A stretch of DNA of 64,000 bases from DUOA01 sp012839095. Lineage in GTDB: Bacteria; Bacillota; Clostridia; Caldicoprobacterales; DTU083. Shown in pieces: positions 27,631-36,078 of the stretch. The stretch covers positions 1-64,000 of the forward strand of contig JBMNJE010000009.1 in assembly GCA_050951505.1 (NCBI GenBank), given 5' to 3'. The position numbers and the translations under genes are program-made. Numbering within the stretch: the first letter of the stretch is position 1; the number at the start of each line of letters is the position of its first letter. The notes under the pieces were generated by a model. It had not been told where the DNA came from. It made no database searches and was given only the letters and a program-made list of their open reading frames with translations.

Positions 27631-27635
27631 TACAT
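27631..27635. other. Right attachment junction (TACAT)
   Basis: Element DNA (CTTTACAGCA) runs into this copy of the crossover repeat, and host codons (C CTT CTA TTA ACT) follow in frame with the gene part that ends at 15967. Confidence 0.7.
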
Positions 27636-28061
27636 CCTTCTATTAACTCCTAGAGATCTTTTAACGCGTGATGATACATTTATAAATCGTACTGATATGA
27701 TCAATAATTTACAAAACATTGCTCCTTCTATTGAGGATGCTACAATTAGATTTGAGCTAAATAATTATTTCATTAATGTCCTACCTAAGAAAAAGAAAGA
27801 GATGTCAAAAACCGAAAAAGATAAAGCTGCTTCAATATTGATACGGGAACATCCTGAAATTATTGATTACTATATAAAATATAAAGAGGAAAAAGAAGAA
27901 GAGGCGACTTCAATTAGCAAGCAAGTTGTCCAAGAAGTAAAGCAATTATTTAATACTCAGTTGCAAGAGCTCACTCCGGTATTTGTCAAGCAAGTTATCG
28001 TATTTCTATTGTATACTAGCGTACAATATTTTTTCTATACGACAACAAGTCTAACACATAG
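27636..28061 (+). pseudogene. Unknown defence-island gene, 3' part of the split gene
   Basis: This continues the frame broken at 15967: LLLTPRDLLTRDDTFINRTD, NNLQNIAPSIEDATIRFELN, AASILIREHPEIIDYYIKYK, then a K/E-rich helix (EEKEEEA) and a helix with QEVKQLFNTQLQELT. After about 27975 the sequence changes character and meets the truncated IS21, so the true C-terminus is also lost; the exact end is uncertain. The gene therefore took two hits: the 11.7-kb element and the IS21. Confidence 0.75.
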
Positions 28062-28628
28062 GGCAAGACAAAGCTTCGAGAATTTAATGAAAAGCTATTT
28101 CAAAAGAAAGAGGGTAGCAGACAAAGTTTGTTCTTTGAGAAAGAACTGCCATTACTGATCCCTTTGCCCGCTACCCGATATGAACTGGCGGAATGGAAGC
28201 AAGCTACCGTTCAATTTAATTATCACATATCTGTAGACGGAATGCTATACTCAGTCCCTTATGAATATATCAAGCGCAAGGTCGATATACGAATAACTGA
28301 TACCACAATCGAAGTATTCTATAACCATACCCGTATCTGTTCTCATCGTCGTCTTCGCGGACGTAAAGGGCAATACAGCACCATAGTGGAACATATGCCA
28401 CAGGACCACCAGCGGTACATTGAATGGAATGGTGATCGTTTCCGTAAATGGGCTGAACGCATAGGACACAGTACTTATCAAGTTGTCGATGCAATCCTGA
28501 CCTCCAAGAGAGTGGAACAGCAAACTTACAGAAGTTGTATGGGGCTTCTTAAGCTAGCGGATAAACACTCCGTAGAACGCCTAGAAGCCGCCTGTAACAA
28601 GGCGTTGTCATACACAGCTGCACCCTAG
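28062..28628 (+). pseudogene. istA: IS21 istA transposase, C-terminal remnant
   Basis: The frame, open from 28062, holds the IstA C-terminal region: EKLFQKKEGSRQSLFFEKEL, LPATRYELAEWKQATVQFNY and a Mu-transposase C-terminal barrel with YSVPYEYIKRKVDIRITDTT. The DDE core and N-terminal HTH are missing. istB follows in the same direction after 133 bp. The element is 5'-truncated and cannot move by itself. Confidence 0.85.
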
Positions 28629-28761
28629 TTACAAGAGTATTAAAAACATACTCACAACTGGGCAGGATAAGTTGCTGCAACCGGAGCAAGTAGAACCGGA
28701 ACACACATCAAATAAATTCGGTATTACAAGAGGTGCCGATTACTACAGGAGGTAAGGAATC

Positions 28762-29538
28762 ATGATAAATCAAAGCACAATAGATAAATTAATTGAGATG
28801 CGCCTGACTGCCATGTCAGATGCATTTCGTAATCAAATGAGTGACCCTAAAATGAAAGAGGTACCATTCGAAGACCGCTTCGGAATGCTGGTTGACGTCG
28901 AATACAACAATCGAAAGAACAATCGCCTGAAAAGGCTTATTAAAGGTGCTGAGTTCGAACAACCGGGTGCAAGTATTATGGATATCGATTACTCCTCTGG
29001 ACGCAGGCTTAACAAGGCTTTAATATCCAGGCTCGCCTCTTGCGAGTATATTATTGATCACCACAATATTTTTATTACTGGTGCTACTGGTAGCGGTAAA
29101 ACATACATGGCTTGTGCATTTGGTATGGAAGCTTGCAAACAGTATTATACTGTTAAGTACGTCAGAATGCCGGACCTGCTCCTTGATCTGGAAGCAGCAC
29201 GTAATGAAGGTACTTACAAGAAGGTTCTTACCAAATACACGAAACCTTTACTGTTGATCCTTGACGAGTGGCTTCTACTTAAACCCAGTGAATCTGAATG
29301 TAAAGATATTTTTGAGCTGGTACACAAACGCAGAAAAAACTCGTCAACTATTTTCTGCTCCCAGTTCCGCCAGGAAGGCTGGTATGATCAATTAGGCGGC
29401 AATAGCAGCACTATTTCCGATGCTATCCTTGATCGCATTGTACACGATGCCTACAAAATTAATATTGAGAACATTGATCCTTCAAAGGATATATCAATGC
29501 GTGAAGTTTATGGACTAGCAAAAGCGCTCAGCGAATAA
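28762..29538 (+). CDS. istB: IS21-family helper ATPase IstB
   Basis: A full-length 258-residue IstB, the AAA+ DnaA/DnaC-like ATPase that chooses targets for IstA. It has Walker A in ITGATGSGKTYMA (about residue 107), Walker B in LLLILDEW (about 165) and a sensor region with IFCSQFRQEGWYDQL. The start ATG has AGGAGG. It belongs with the truncated istA before it. The IS right end, with short repeats of GTGGCTC...CCGGA, lies at about 29560-29636. Confidence 0.92.
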   Translation: MINQSTIDKLIEMRLTAMSDAFRNQMSDPKMKEVPFEDRFGMLVDVEYNNRKNNRLKRLIKGAEFEQPGASIMDIDYSSGRRLNKALISRLASCEYIIDHHNIFITGATGSGKTYMACAFGMEACKQYYTVKYVRMPDLLLDLEAARNEGTYKKVLTKYTKPLLLILDEWLLLKPSESECKDIFELVHKRRKNSSTIFCSQFRQEGWYDQLGGNSSTISDAILDRIVHDAYKINIENIDPSKDISMREVYGLAKALSE

Positions 29539-29636
29539 CTCAATACTTAAACTACTTATTAGTGGTGGCTCAACGATTCCGGACAAGTGGCTCACGCCAC
29601 ACCGGATTCGTGGCTCCGCCACACGCGGAATATCCA

Positions 29637-29987
29637 GAAACAGTCATAACTAAAAATAGTAATGAAGAAGTAGTAGAAATAGATAAAAGGATGGAAGAGC
29701 TACAGAATGAGCTACTAAAGCGAGCCAATTCAAAAGAAAATTATAATGACATAGCTGATGAGATTTATAAGCTGAGAGAAGATAGGCATAGGGTTCTGAT
29801 AGATCAAGCTGAAAGAAAAGGATCTAAGCAAAAACTGGAGGAAATGGAGAGCTTTATAAATGAACAATCATCTTCATTAGAAGAGTATGATGAAAAGTTA
29901 GTAAGAATGTTGATTGATAAAGTAACGGTTTATGATAATAAGCTTAGAGTAGAGTTTAAATCAGGTGCAGAAATAGATGTAGAATAA
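29637..29987 (+). pseudogene. Serine recombinase, C-terminal remnant
   Basis: About 116 residues of a charged helical segment (MEELQNELLKRANSKENYND; LREDRHRVLIDQAERKGSKQ) and the typical end of a large serine recombinase (LVRMLIDKVTVYDNKLRVEF, then KSGAEIDVE). The resolvase, recombinase and zinc-ribbon domains are gone, cut off by the IS21 end. A second remnant of the same kind lies at 37083-37325 on the other strand. Confidence 0.75.
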
Positions 29988-30034
29988 AATATACAACTAC
30001 CCTTACAGGCCTCATTGCCTAAGTGAATTTAACG

Positions 30035-30084
30035 ACACTAAATTAGTAATTAGTATTGACTAACTACTAATTTAGTGTTATTCT
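30035..30084 (+). promoter_or_regulatory. Promoter inside a 14-bp inverted repeat (operator)
   Basis: ACACTAAATTAGTA (30035-30048) and its complement (30065-30078) flank a -35 TTGACT (30056-30061). A -10 TATTCT (30079-30084) follows at 17-bp spacing. The overlap suggests that a dimeric repressor blocks the promoter. The RHH-like protein encoded 35 bp downstream is the natural candidate. Confidence 0.7.
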
Positions 30085-30118
30085 TTATTCAAGATTTTGC
30101 CAGAAAGGTCGTGAATAT

Positions 30119-30643
30119 ATGAGCAAAAAGGTAAGCTTTTTAGTAGATGAAGATGTCTATGAAAAATTTTGTCTTGCCATGAGCATTTCTAAAGATTCTG
30201 AAGAAGAAGCCTTTGAAATGTGTATGAGATGGTATATTGCTAAGATTTTTGAAAGGGCTTCTCATGAATATAATCCTAAGGCGGTATCCAAATCTTCTGA
30301 GGGGACCAATGATTATTATGGAAAGGCAATCAGACGTATTCCAGTATGGGCAATAAAGACAGAACAGTATAATCATAAAATTATAAAAGCATATTTTACT
30401 GCTGTTGATATAGCAGGTGCGGCTACTATTACAATGATGGAACGTCTATGCAGTGATAAAGAACACCCTGAGTTATTTGTACCTACCTTTAAAAACAACT
30501 ATTCACAGATGAAAATTGATGGACCTAAAAGTCATGGAAAAGTGTTTGAAGATGATGGAGAGAACGTATGGCTTTGGAGTGAAATAGAGGATACTTTACT
30601 GAAGTATAAATCAAGTTTTTATAGTGGGGGGAGGCAATCATGA
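30119..30643 (+). CDS. Small RHH-like protein, first gene of candidate defence cassette
   Basis: A 174-residue protein. The N-terminus (KKVSFLVDEDVYEKFCLAMS, then EEEAFEMCMRWYI) has the strand-helix-helix look of a ribbon-helix-helix DNA binder. The C-terminal part (AIRRIPVWAIKTEQYNHKII; FVPTFKNNYSQMKIDGPKSH, GKVFEDDGENVWLW) is a domain I cannot name. The ATG at 30119 has AAAGG. The stop overlaps the next start (ATGA at 30640-30643), so the two are coupled. The inverted repeat at its promoter suggests autoregulation. Confidence 0.7.
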   Translation: MSKKVSFLVDEDVYEKFCLAMSISKDSEEEAFEMCMRWYIAKIFERASHEYNPKAVSKSSEGTNDYYGKAIRRIPVWAIKTEQYNHKIIKAYFTAVDIAGAATITMMERLCSDKEHPELFVPTFKNNYSQMKIDGPKSHGKVFEDDGENVWLWSEIEDTLLKYKSSFYSGGRQS

Positions 30644-31778
30644 GTAAATTAGTAGATAGCAGTATTAGTATTTATGAAGCCTTAGAGAATATAAAAACTG
30701 GCAAATATGTTATGCCAGCATTTCAAAGGCAGTATGTTTGGAGCATGGAGCAGGTGGAAAAATTATGGGATTCCATCCTTTTAGATTACCCTATAGCTAC
30801 ATTTTTATTTTGGCATGTTGATGATGATAATGTAACTTGGGATACTTACTTTTGTAATTTTTTATATGAAGTCACATTTGATAATCGTAAGCAAGCTGAT
30901 ACAGTAAATTATGAGCTAAGTAATATAAATGTTAATCAGACTGATACAGCAGTACTAGATGGACAACAAAGATTAACTTCATTGTTTTTATCTTTATTTG
31001 GGAATGCTTTTATTAGACAAAAATATGCAAGGAGAAAAAATAAAGGTGGCATAGTTACAAAACTTTTGATTGAGTTAAATAAAAACAAAATAACTGTTGA
31101 TGAGGAAGAATATAATAGCAAAAAATATGATATCAAATTTAGTGAAAAAGTTGGGAAGATAAGCCCTACGCAGTTTGAGATTAAAAATATATTAGATCCA
31201 AAATTTCAAGATGATAGGACTAGAGATAAGGCTATTGAAGAAGCCATTGCCAATGTACCTGCAGATAGTAAGGATTATGCTAGAAATATTTTAAATAAAC
31301 TATACAATAAAGTTTTTGTAGAAAAGCTTATTCGGTATACAGAAATTCACGACATGAAACAAGATGATGCTCTAGAAATGTTTGTTAGATTTAATAGCGG
31401 TGGAAAAGCCTTGCGTAAATCTGAAATAACTATGTCTATACTTGAAGCATACTGGCCAAGTGCTAAGACAGAATTCGGAAAATTGCTTGTTGATTCTTAT
31501 GAAGGTTTTGGCACAGACTTTATAATTCGTTCTGCACTTATGATTTATGGGGATGTTGTTAAATCAAATATTAGTAAAAGTATAGCTGAAGAATTAAAGA
31601 ATAATTGGAGCGAATTTAAGAAGGCATTAAAAAATTTAGAAAGCATATTAAAAGAAATAAAAATCGGTGTTAGTAGATTTGCAAGTAGTTGGAACGTATT
31701 ATTGCCAATTATATACTTTATTTACTATAACCCTGAATACAGAAATAACCTTGATGGAATACGTGCCTATTTAATTAG
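30640..31778 (+). pseudogene. DUF262/GmrSD-like nuclease, 5' part, split by an IS
   Basis: About 380 residues with the DUF262 (ParB/sulfiredoxin-like NTPase) signature: VMPAFQRQYVWSMEQVEKLW, DSILLDYPIATFLFW, and the hallmark DGQQRLTSL. The helical part follows (MFVRFNSGGKALRKSEITMS). In GmrSD-type IV restriction enzymes this domain senses or hydrolyses nucleotides and is joined to a DUF1524 nuclease. The C-terminal nuclease part lies at 33447-33999, beyond an IS. Joining 31778 to 33447 reads AYLIRAVLFTYFQSG in frame. The intact protein would have about 563 residues. Confidence 0.85.
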
Positions 31779-33439
31779 TTCTCATTGAAAAAGTCAAAAT
31801 ATTTTTCATAAAATTTACCAAACCAAAAGGAAATCCCGTTTGAATGTCGAATTAGTAAATAACGACAAATACCAAATCAACGTCCAACGGGAATAACTGA
31901 TATATTCGACTTCCCGTTGGGCAAATCCTGCCGGGAGGTTAAAAAATGTTAAAAATCGATAATCAACAGATTTCCTTTACCGACTACCTGATTCCAGAAG
32001 AACTAACAACGCTTGATGACGACCTTTCAATGATCGATGAATATCTTAATGATGATAGGATAGTACAGCCGTTCATCGAGCACTTTCACAAGAAGCATGG
32101 CAGGCCATCTACTCCATTGCAGGTATACTTACGGATGATGTACATCAAGCGCATGTATTCCTTCAGTTACGAAATATTGCAGCAGCGAGTTTCTGACAGT
32201 ATCAAATGGAGAAGATTCTGCCATATACCCCTGGACTCCAAGGTTCCGGATGGGTCGACTCTTTGCAAACTAACCAAACTCTTTGGTAATGAATCTTTTG
32301 ACGAGCTCAATAAGATTATCATCACCAAAGCGGTGGAAGAAAAGAAGATAAAAGCCCGGAAGGTACGAATCGATACCACTGTTGCCGAGTCAAACATCCA
32401 CTACCCTACAGATGCTGAGCTGCTTGGAGATTGTGTTAGAGTCATTACTCGTACTGTTAACAGGATTGCTGATGCAGCAGATGATGCAACAGGCAAAATC
32501 CGTAACCGAGGCAGGAGCATCAAAAAGAAGATACTTGCGATTGCTAAAACCTCAAAGCGCCGGACACGAGAGAAATTCGATGAAATACGTGAGATAACCG
32601 GCCAGATTGCTGAGGTTGCAAAGCATACTGTTGAGGATGCTAAAGAGGTTCTTGCCAAAGCCAAACAAGCAACGGACACAAAGATCAAAGGTAAGACTCA
32701 AAAACTTATCGATGAACTGTCCGATGTAATCCAAATTGCCGATAAGGTTATTGAGCAGACCGAGGAAGTCAATAAGGGCAACTTTAATTTAAAGGATCGG
32801 ATAGTCAGTGTTTTTGACCCGGGTGCTCGGCCGATAAAAAAAGGTAAAATCAAAACTCCGACAGAGTTCGGTCGCAAAGTACTCATCGCAGAATCAGAAG
32901 AAGGAGTAATAACACATTATGATGTCTACGAAGGAAACCCTTCTGACGAGTCACTGCTTATCGATGCTGTAAAAGGACACCAGGACAATGTTGGACGTAC
33001 CCCAAAGGAAGTTGCCACAGACAGAGGTTTCTACAGCAAAGACAATGAAGACGATCTTTATACTCTCGGCGTAAAACATGTAAGCATGCCAAAGCGGGGC
33101 AAAAAGAGCAAAGCACGTAAGGAGCTCGAATCAGCCTTCTGGTTTAAGAGGCTCCAGAGGTTCAGGGCAGGTAATGAGGCTACCATAAGTATGCTGAAAA
33201 GGTGTCGTGGTCTCAACCGAATTCTGTCACGGGGTACCTCTGGCTCAAAATCCTGGATTGCCATGGGTATTATGACCCATAACCTATGGAAACTGGCCCA
33301 ATTATGATAAAAGAGGGCAATAAGGGATACAAGGATCATAATATGGGCGAAGTTTTATCCGTATAACCAAGATATTGATCCATTTAGCTTCAATAAATGG
33401 GGGGGCAACATCTTAAAATACGACTTTTTCAATGGAAAC
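31779..33439. mobile_element. Complete IS with terminal inverted repeats and 7-bp target duplication
   Basis: TAATTAG occurs at 31772-31778 and 33440-33446. Inside, CATTGAAAAAGTC near the left end matches the right end in reverse, within imperfect inverted repeats of about 17 bp. One intact transposase gene lies inside. The insertion splits the DUF262 gene; one copy of the duplication restores its frame. Confidence 0.88.
31946..33307 (+). CDS. DDE transposase (IS5/ISNCY-like)
   Basis: 453 residues. The N-terminal transposase domain (IEHFHKKHGRPSTPLQVYLR; KWRRFCHIPLDSKVPDGSTL) is followed by the first Asp in VRIDTTVAESNI, a long inserted helical region (about 190-290, many K, E and A), then VFDPGARPIKKGK, VATDRGFYSKDNED (second Asp) and a C-terminal Glu region (FRAGNEATISMLKR). 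The long insertion and the 7-bp duplication are not typical of plain IS5, so I leave the subgroup open. The start ATG has GGGAGG. Intact and probably active recently. Confidence 0.85.
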   Translation: MLKIDNQQISFTDYLIPEELTTLDDDLSMIDEYLNDDRIVQPFIEHFHKKHGRPSTPLQVYLRMMYIKRMYSFSYEILQQRVSDSIKWRRFCHIPLDSKVPDGSTLCKLTKLFGNESFDELNKIIITKAVEEKKIKARKVRIDTTVAESNIHYPTDAELLGDCVRVITRTVNRIADAADDATGKIRNRGRSIKKKILAIAKTSKRRTREKFDEIREITGQIAEVAKHTVEDAKEVLAKAKQATDTKIKGKTQKLIDELSDVIQIADKVIEQTEEVNKGNFNLKDRIVSVFDPGARPIKKGKIKTPTEFGRKVLIAESEEGVITHYDVYEGNPSDESLLIDAVKGHQDNVGRTPKEVATDRGFYSKDNEDDLYTLGVKHVSMPKRGKKSKARKELESAFWFKRLQRFRAGNEATISMLKRCRGLNRILSRGTSGSKSWIAMGIMTHNLWKLAQL

Positions 33440-33446
33440 TAATTAG

Positions 33447-33999
33447 GGCAGTTTTATTTACTTATTTTCAATCAGGTACAACTAGCAAATTGCAGCAAAT
33501 GAAGAGCAGGATTAATGAAAATGATTATGAGATAACAGTGGATATGCTTAACCAAATGAATGATCTAAGAGTGACGGATGGTAAAATTGAAGATATATTA
33601 AATGAGGAAAAAGGCAGTAGAGTTGCAGGAGAAGCTTTATATTTCCTTAGTCTAGATTGGAGAAATAATCATTTTAAATATGAGCAAGATCACCTTCATC
33701 CTTTTGAGAGATTTGATGGTAATAAGCCTATTGCAGTTTCCATGGAAGATTGGAGAAATTGGAGAGGTAATCGCAATAGACTGGCTAATTTGCACTTGTT
33801 GGAAGGTAGAAGTAATGCTAGTAAAAGTGATATGAGACTTGTAGATTATTATAATGATATGAATGATGCTCAGAAAGAAGAATTTAGAAAACAATCATTT
33901 ATACCTGAAGGAGTTTCACTTGAATTAGAGAACTTTGATGAGTTTTATGAGAAGAGAAAAAAGATATTAACTGTGAAGATAAGGGAGTTATTGGGGTAA
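33447..33999 (+). pseudogene. DUF1524-like nuclease end of the split DUF262 gene
   Basis: About 183 residues continuing the DUF262 frame. It carries the HNH-like motif YEQDHLHPFERF and then WRNWRGNRNRLANLHLLEGR, where N and H residues sit as in DUF1524. It ends 52 bp before the next gene. Without the IS it would be one GmrSD-like protein. As it stands this part has no promoter or start of its own that I can support. Confidence 0.82.
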
Positions 34000-34051
34000 T
34001 TTCTTATTAAGTAAATTAATAAAAAAACAATAATTGTGGAGGTTAAATTAA

Positions 34052-34981
34052 GTGGAACCTGAGATTAGAAACCTATCTTCTATTGAAATTAGAAATCTAA
34101 TGCTAGAAACTTTGGCTTATGAAGGGTCGGAAATTGATTCAGAAGGTAAAACATTCAAAAAATACGGTTATCAAGGAGCACAATCAGATCTATATCGTCT
34201 TATGGAAGGTCTAGCAGTGAAAAAAGGGCTTGTAAAAGAAAAGGTTAGTTTGTCTAGAGCAGCATGGGGAGCAAGTGGCCTTATGCTCCATCCGCACAGT
34301 ACAACAAATTTTAGTCGAAGTGATATACAGAATATATTTGAACAGTTTCATTTATTACTTAACCAAGGAATTATAGCACCTGGGGCAGTAGGCAACTATG
34401 GTCATAACTTACCTTATTTTCATGTCACAGAATATGGGCTTAAATGTTTAGAAGAACTGGAGATTTTACCTTATGACATAGATGGGTATTTTGATAGAAT
34501 TAAAAGTATACCAAGTATTTCTGAGTGGACAGAATTTTATATAAAACAGGCTTTACAATGCTATAATGCTAATTGTATGGAAGCGGCAGTAATTATGTTA
34601 GGTTTAGCTAGTGAAAGAATGATTGATGAGAAATTAAATGCATTACTTGGCTATTTATCTAGAAATTTCAGAATTGAACACTCACAAATGAGGGGTGAGG
34701 TGGCTAATAAAAGAAAGGCATCGGAAAAATTTAATTGTTATAAAAAGTATTTTAATTTGATAAAAAACAGAGTATCAGATGTAGAATTTAAAGAAATGCT
34801 ACCAATGGTTGATAGGGTTGCATTTCAGGCATATGCGAATTTTACCAGAATAACTAGAAATGGATTGGCACACCCGTCTGATACAAAAATGGAGAGAATT
34901 GAAGTTTTAATGATTTTTATTTCCTTTGTAAAATATTGTCAGATACAATACGGTTTTATTGATTACTACATCAACAATTAG
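34052..34981 (+). CDS. HEPN-like protein, third gene of candidate defence cassette
   Basis: A 309-residue protein from a GTG at 34052 with GGAGG. The N-terminal half (LSSIEIRNLMLETLAYEGSE; GYQGAQSDLYRLMEGLA; GNYGHNLPYFHVTEYGLKCL) has a winged-helix feel. The C-terminal half is helical with MEAAVIMLGLASERMIDEKL and, near the end, RNGLAHP. RNGLAH fits the R-x4-H motif of HEPN RNases, with N after R as in many. HEPN proteins often act as toxins or effectors in defence loci. I do not recognise a closer family. It is spaced closely after the nuclease gene and is probably in the same transcript. Confidence 0.72.
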   Translation: MEPEIRNLSSIEIRNLMLETLAYEGSEIDSEGKTFKKYGYQGAQSDLYRLMEGLAVKKGLVKEKVSLSRAAWGASGLMLHPHSTTNFSRSDIQNIFEQFHLLLNQGIIAPGAVGNYGHNLPYFHVTEYGLKCLEELEILPYDIDGYFDRIKSIPSISEWTEFYIKQALQCYNANCMEAAVIMLGLASERMIDEKLNALLGYLSRNFRIEHSQMRGEVANKRKASEKFNCYKKYFNLIKNRVSDVEFKEMLPMVDRVAFQAYANFTRITRNGLAHPSDTKMERIEVLMIFISFVKYCQIQYGFIDYYINN

Positions 34982-35595
34982 GAAAACAAAAATTATAAAT
35001 AGTTGTATAGCTAAGGGATAGACTTATTCCCACTTACTGATACCTCTAAAAGAGCCATTGACATATTTCCGATTACCGAGAAAACAGAAAAAAGTGAAAA
35101 TGTAGTAGAAACAGTATAAAACATCAATCCAGACGGGTCGTTCCACGTTGAGTGCGTAGTATTGATAACAAGGACAAAAGATTGAGTTTGAGAAAAACCC
35201 TTATATATCAAGGGTTTTAGCACACATGGGTGTAAAACCCATTGAACGAAAAACATGAAAATATCGCTTCGTGGAAACAAGTCCATTAAGGCGGTTTTTG
35301 ATAGTCAAGTGGTCAGGTTAGATGTCGGTGTCCGGCGAGTGGTCGGATTAGATGTCAGCCTTCGCGAGTGGTCAGGTTAGATGTTTTTTCGGAATTTTTT
35401 GAGGTTGTGTGGTCAGGTTGGATGTATAGCATGAAACTGATAATTTATGCGAGCGATAAATCAGAATTTGCCGAGCAGACTGTTTCCGTATAGATGGAGG
35501 GGCTTGCTCGGTTTTATATTGAGTATTAGCTTTTTTAAAAAACTTTGCAGCCTTTTCGCCATCTAAAGCGTATATAGGTTAAGGAAGTGAAGCAA
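34982..35595. other. Non-coding stretch with hairpins and 17-bp repeats
   Basis: About 600 bp without a supported gene. A hairpin AAAACCCTT/AAGGGTTTT (35194-35218) and ATGGGT/ACCCAT just after it come first, then four copies of GTGGTCAGGTTAGATGT, then the leader of the ECF sigma gene. Confidence 0.6.
35309..35425. repeat. Four copies of a 17-bp direct repeat
   Basis: GTGGTCAGGTTAGATGT at 35309 and 35368 (identical), GTGGTCGGATTAGATGT at 35339, and GTGGTCAGGTTGGATGT at 35409. Start-to-start steps are 30, 29 and 41 bp. IS21-family ends carry such multiple transposase-binding repeats, so this may be an IS end without its genes. Confidence 0.75.
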
Positions 35596-36078
35596 ATGGC
35601 ATATAAGTCCTATCGGCCGGAGGACTTTGAGGCGGTTGTAACAAAACATGAAAATAGACTATATCGCACGGCACTTGCTATTACAGGAAACATGTCCGAT
35701 GCCGAGGACATAGTGCAAGAGGCATTCTTACGTGCTTATGAGAGAGCTCCTGATTTTGAAACAGAAGAACATGAAAAGGCATGGCTCATAAGGGTAACCG
35801 TAAACCTCTGCAATAGCCGATTGCGATCCCCTTGGCGTAAGCGAATAGTTCCCCTTCTTGATTCTTACCCAGCTTCGGAACCGGAGCAACATGAATTACT
35901 GGAGCAAATTATGACATTACCAACCAAATATCGAACAGTCATCCATTTGTTTTATTATGAGGGGTATTCCATTAAGGACATTTCTGAGCTGACTGGGCAA
36001 AAGGAATCTACAGTAAGAAGTCATCTAACTCGCGCCCGTCAAAAACTTAAATCATTCCTAAAGGAGGAGTTGAAATGA
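35596..36078 (+). CDS. ECF-family RNA polymerase sigma factor
   Basis: 160 residues. Region 2 (about 10-75) reads HENRLYRTALAITGNMSDAE, DIVQEAFLRAYE, and region 4 (about 100-155) reads MTLPTKYRTVIHLFYYEGYS, IKDISELTGQKESTVRSHLT. This is an extracytoplasmic-function sigma factor. The ATG at 35596 follows AAGGAAG; a GTG at 35587 inside that site is less likely. The stop overlaps the anti-sigma start (ATGA), a typical coupled pair. Confidence 0.92.
   Translation: MAYKSYRPEDFEAVVTKHENRLYRTALAITGNMSDAEDIVQEAFLRAYERAPDFETEEHEKAWLIRVTVNLCNSRLRSPWRKRIVPLLDSYPASEPEQHELLEQIMTLPTKYRTVIHLFYYEGYSIKDISELTGQKESTVRSHLTRARQKLKSFLKEELK

Larger units (their letters stand above)
15968..27635. mobile_element. 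11.7-kb Tn4451-like mobilisable element carrying a TasA/SipW matrix locus
   Basis: The limits are set by the interrupted gene: TACAT occurs at 15963-15967 and again at 27631-27635, and removing one copy plus the interval restores the host frame. Serine recombinases leave such short crossover repeats. Near the right end lie a large serine recombinase (24481-26268), TnpW and TnpV-like genes; MobC, a relaxase remnant and a possible oriT lie further in. The left two thirds hold a LysM protein, an IS1182 remnant, a TasA-like fusion, SipW, two further exported proteins and a SinR-like regulator. With the relaxase decayed, transfer is unlikely now, but excision could still work. Confidence 0.82.

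Noticed and set aside
35309..35425. Repeats that might suggest a CRISPR array
   Set aside because: Only four 17-bp copies, not identical, with spacers of 12-24 bp and no cas genes nearby.
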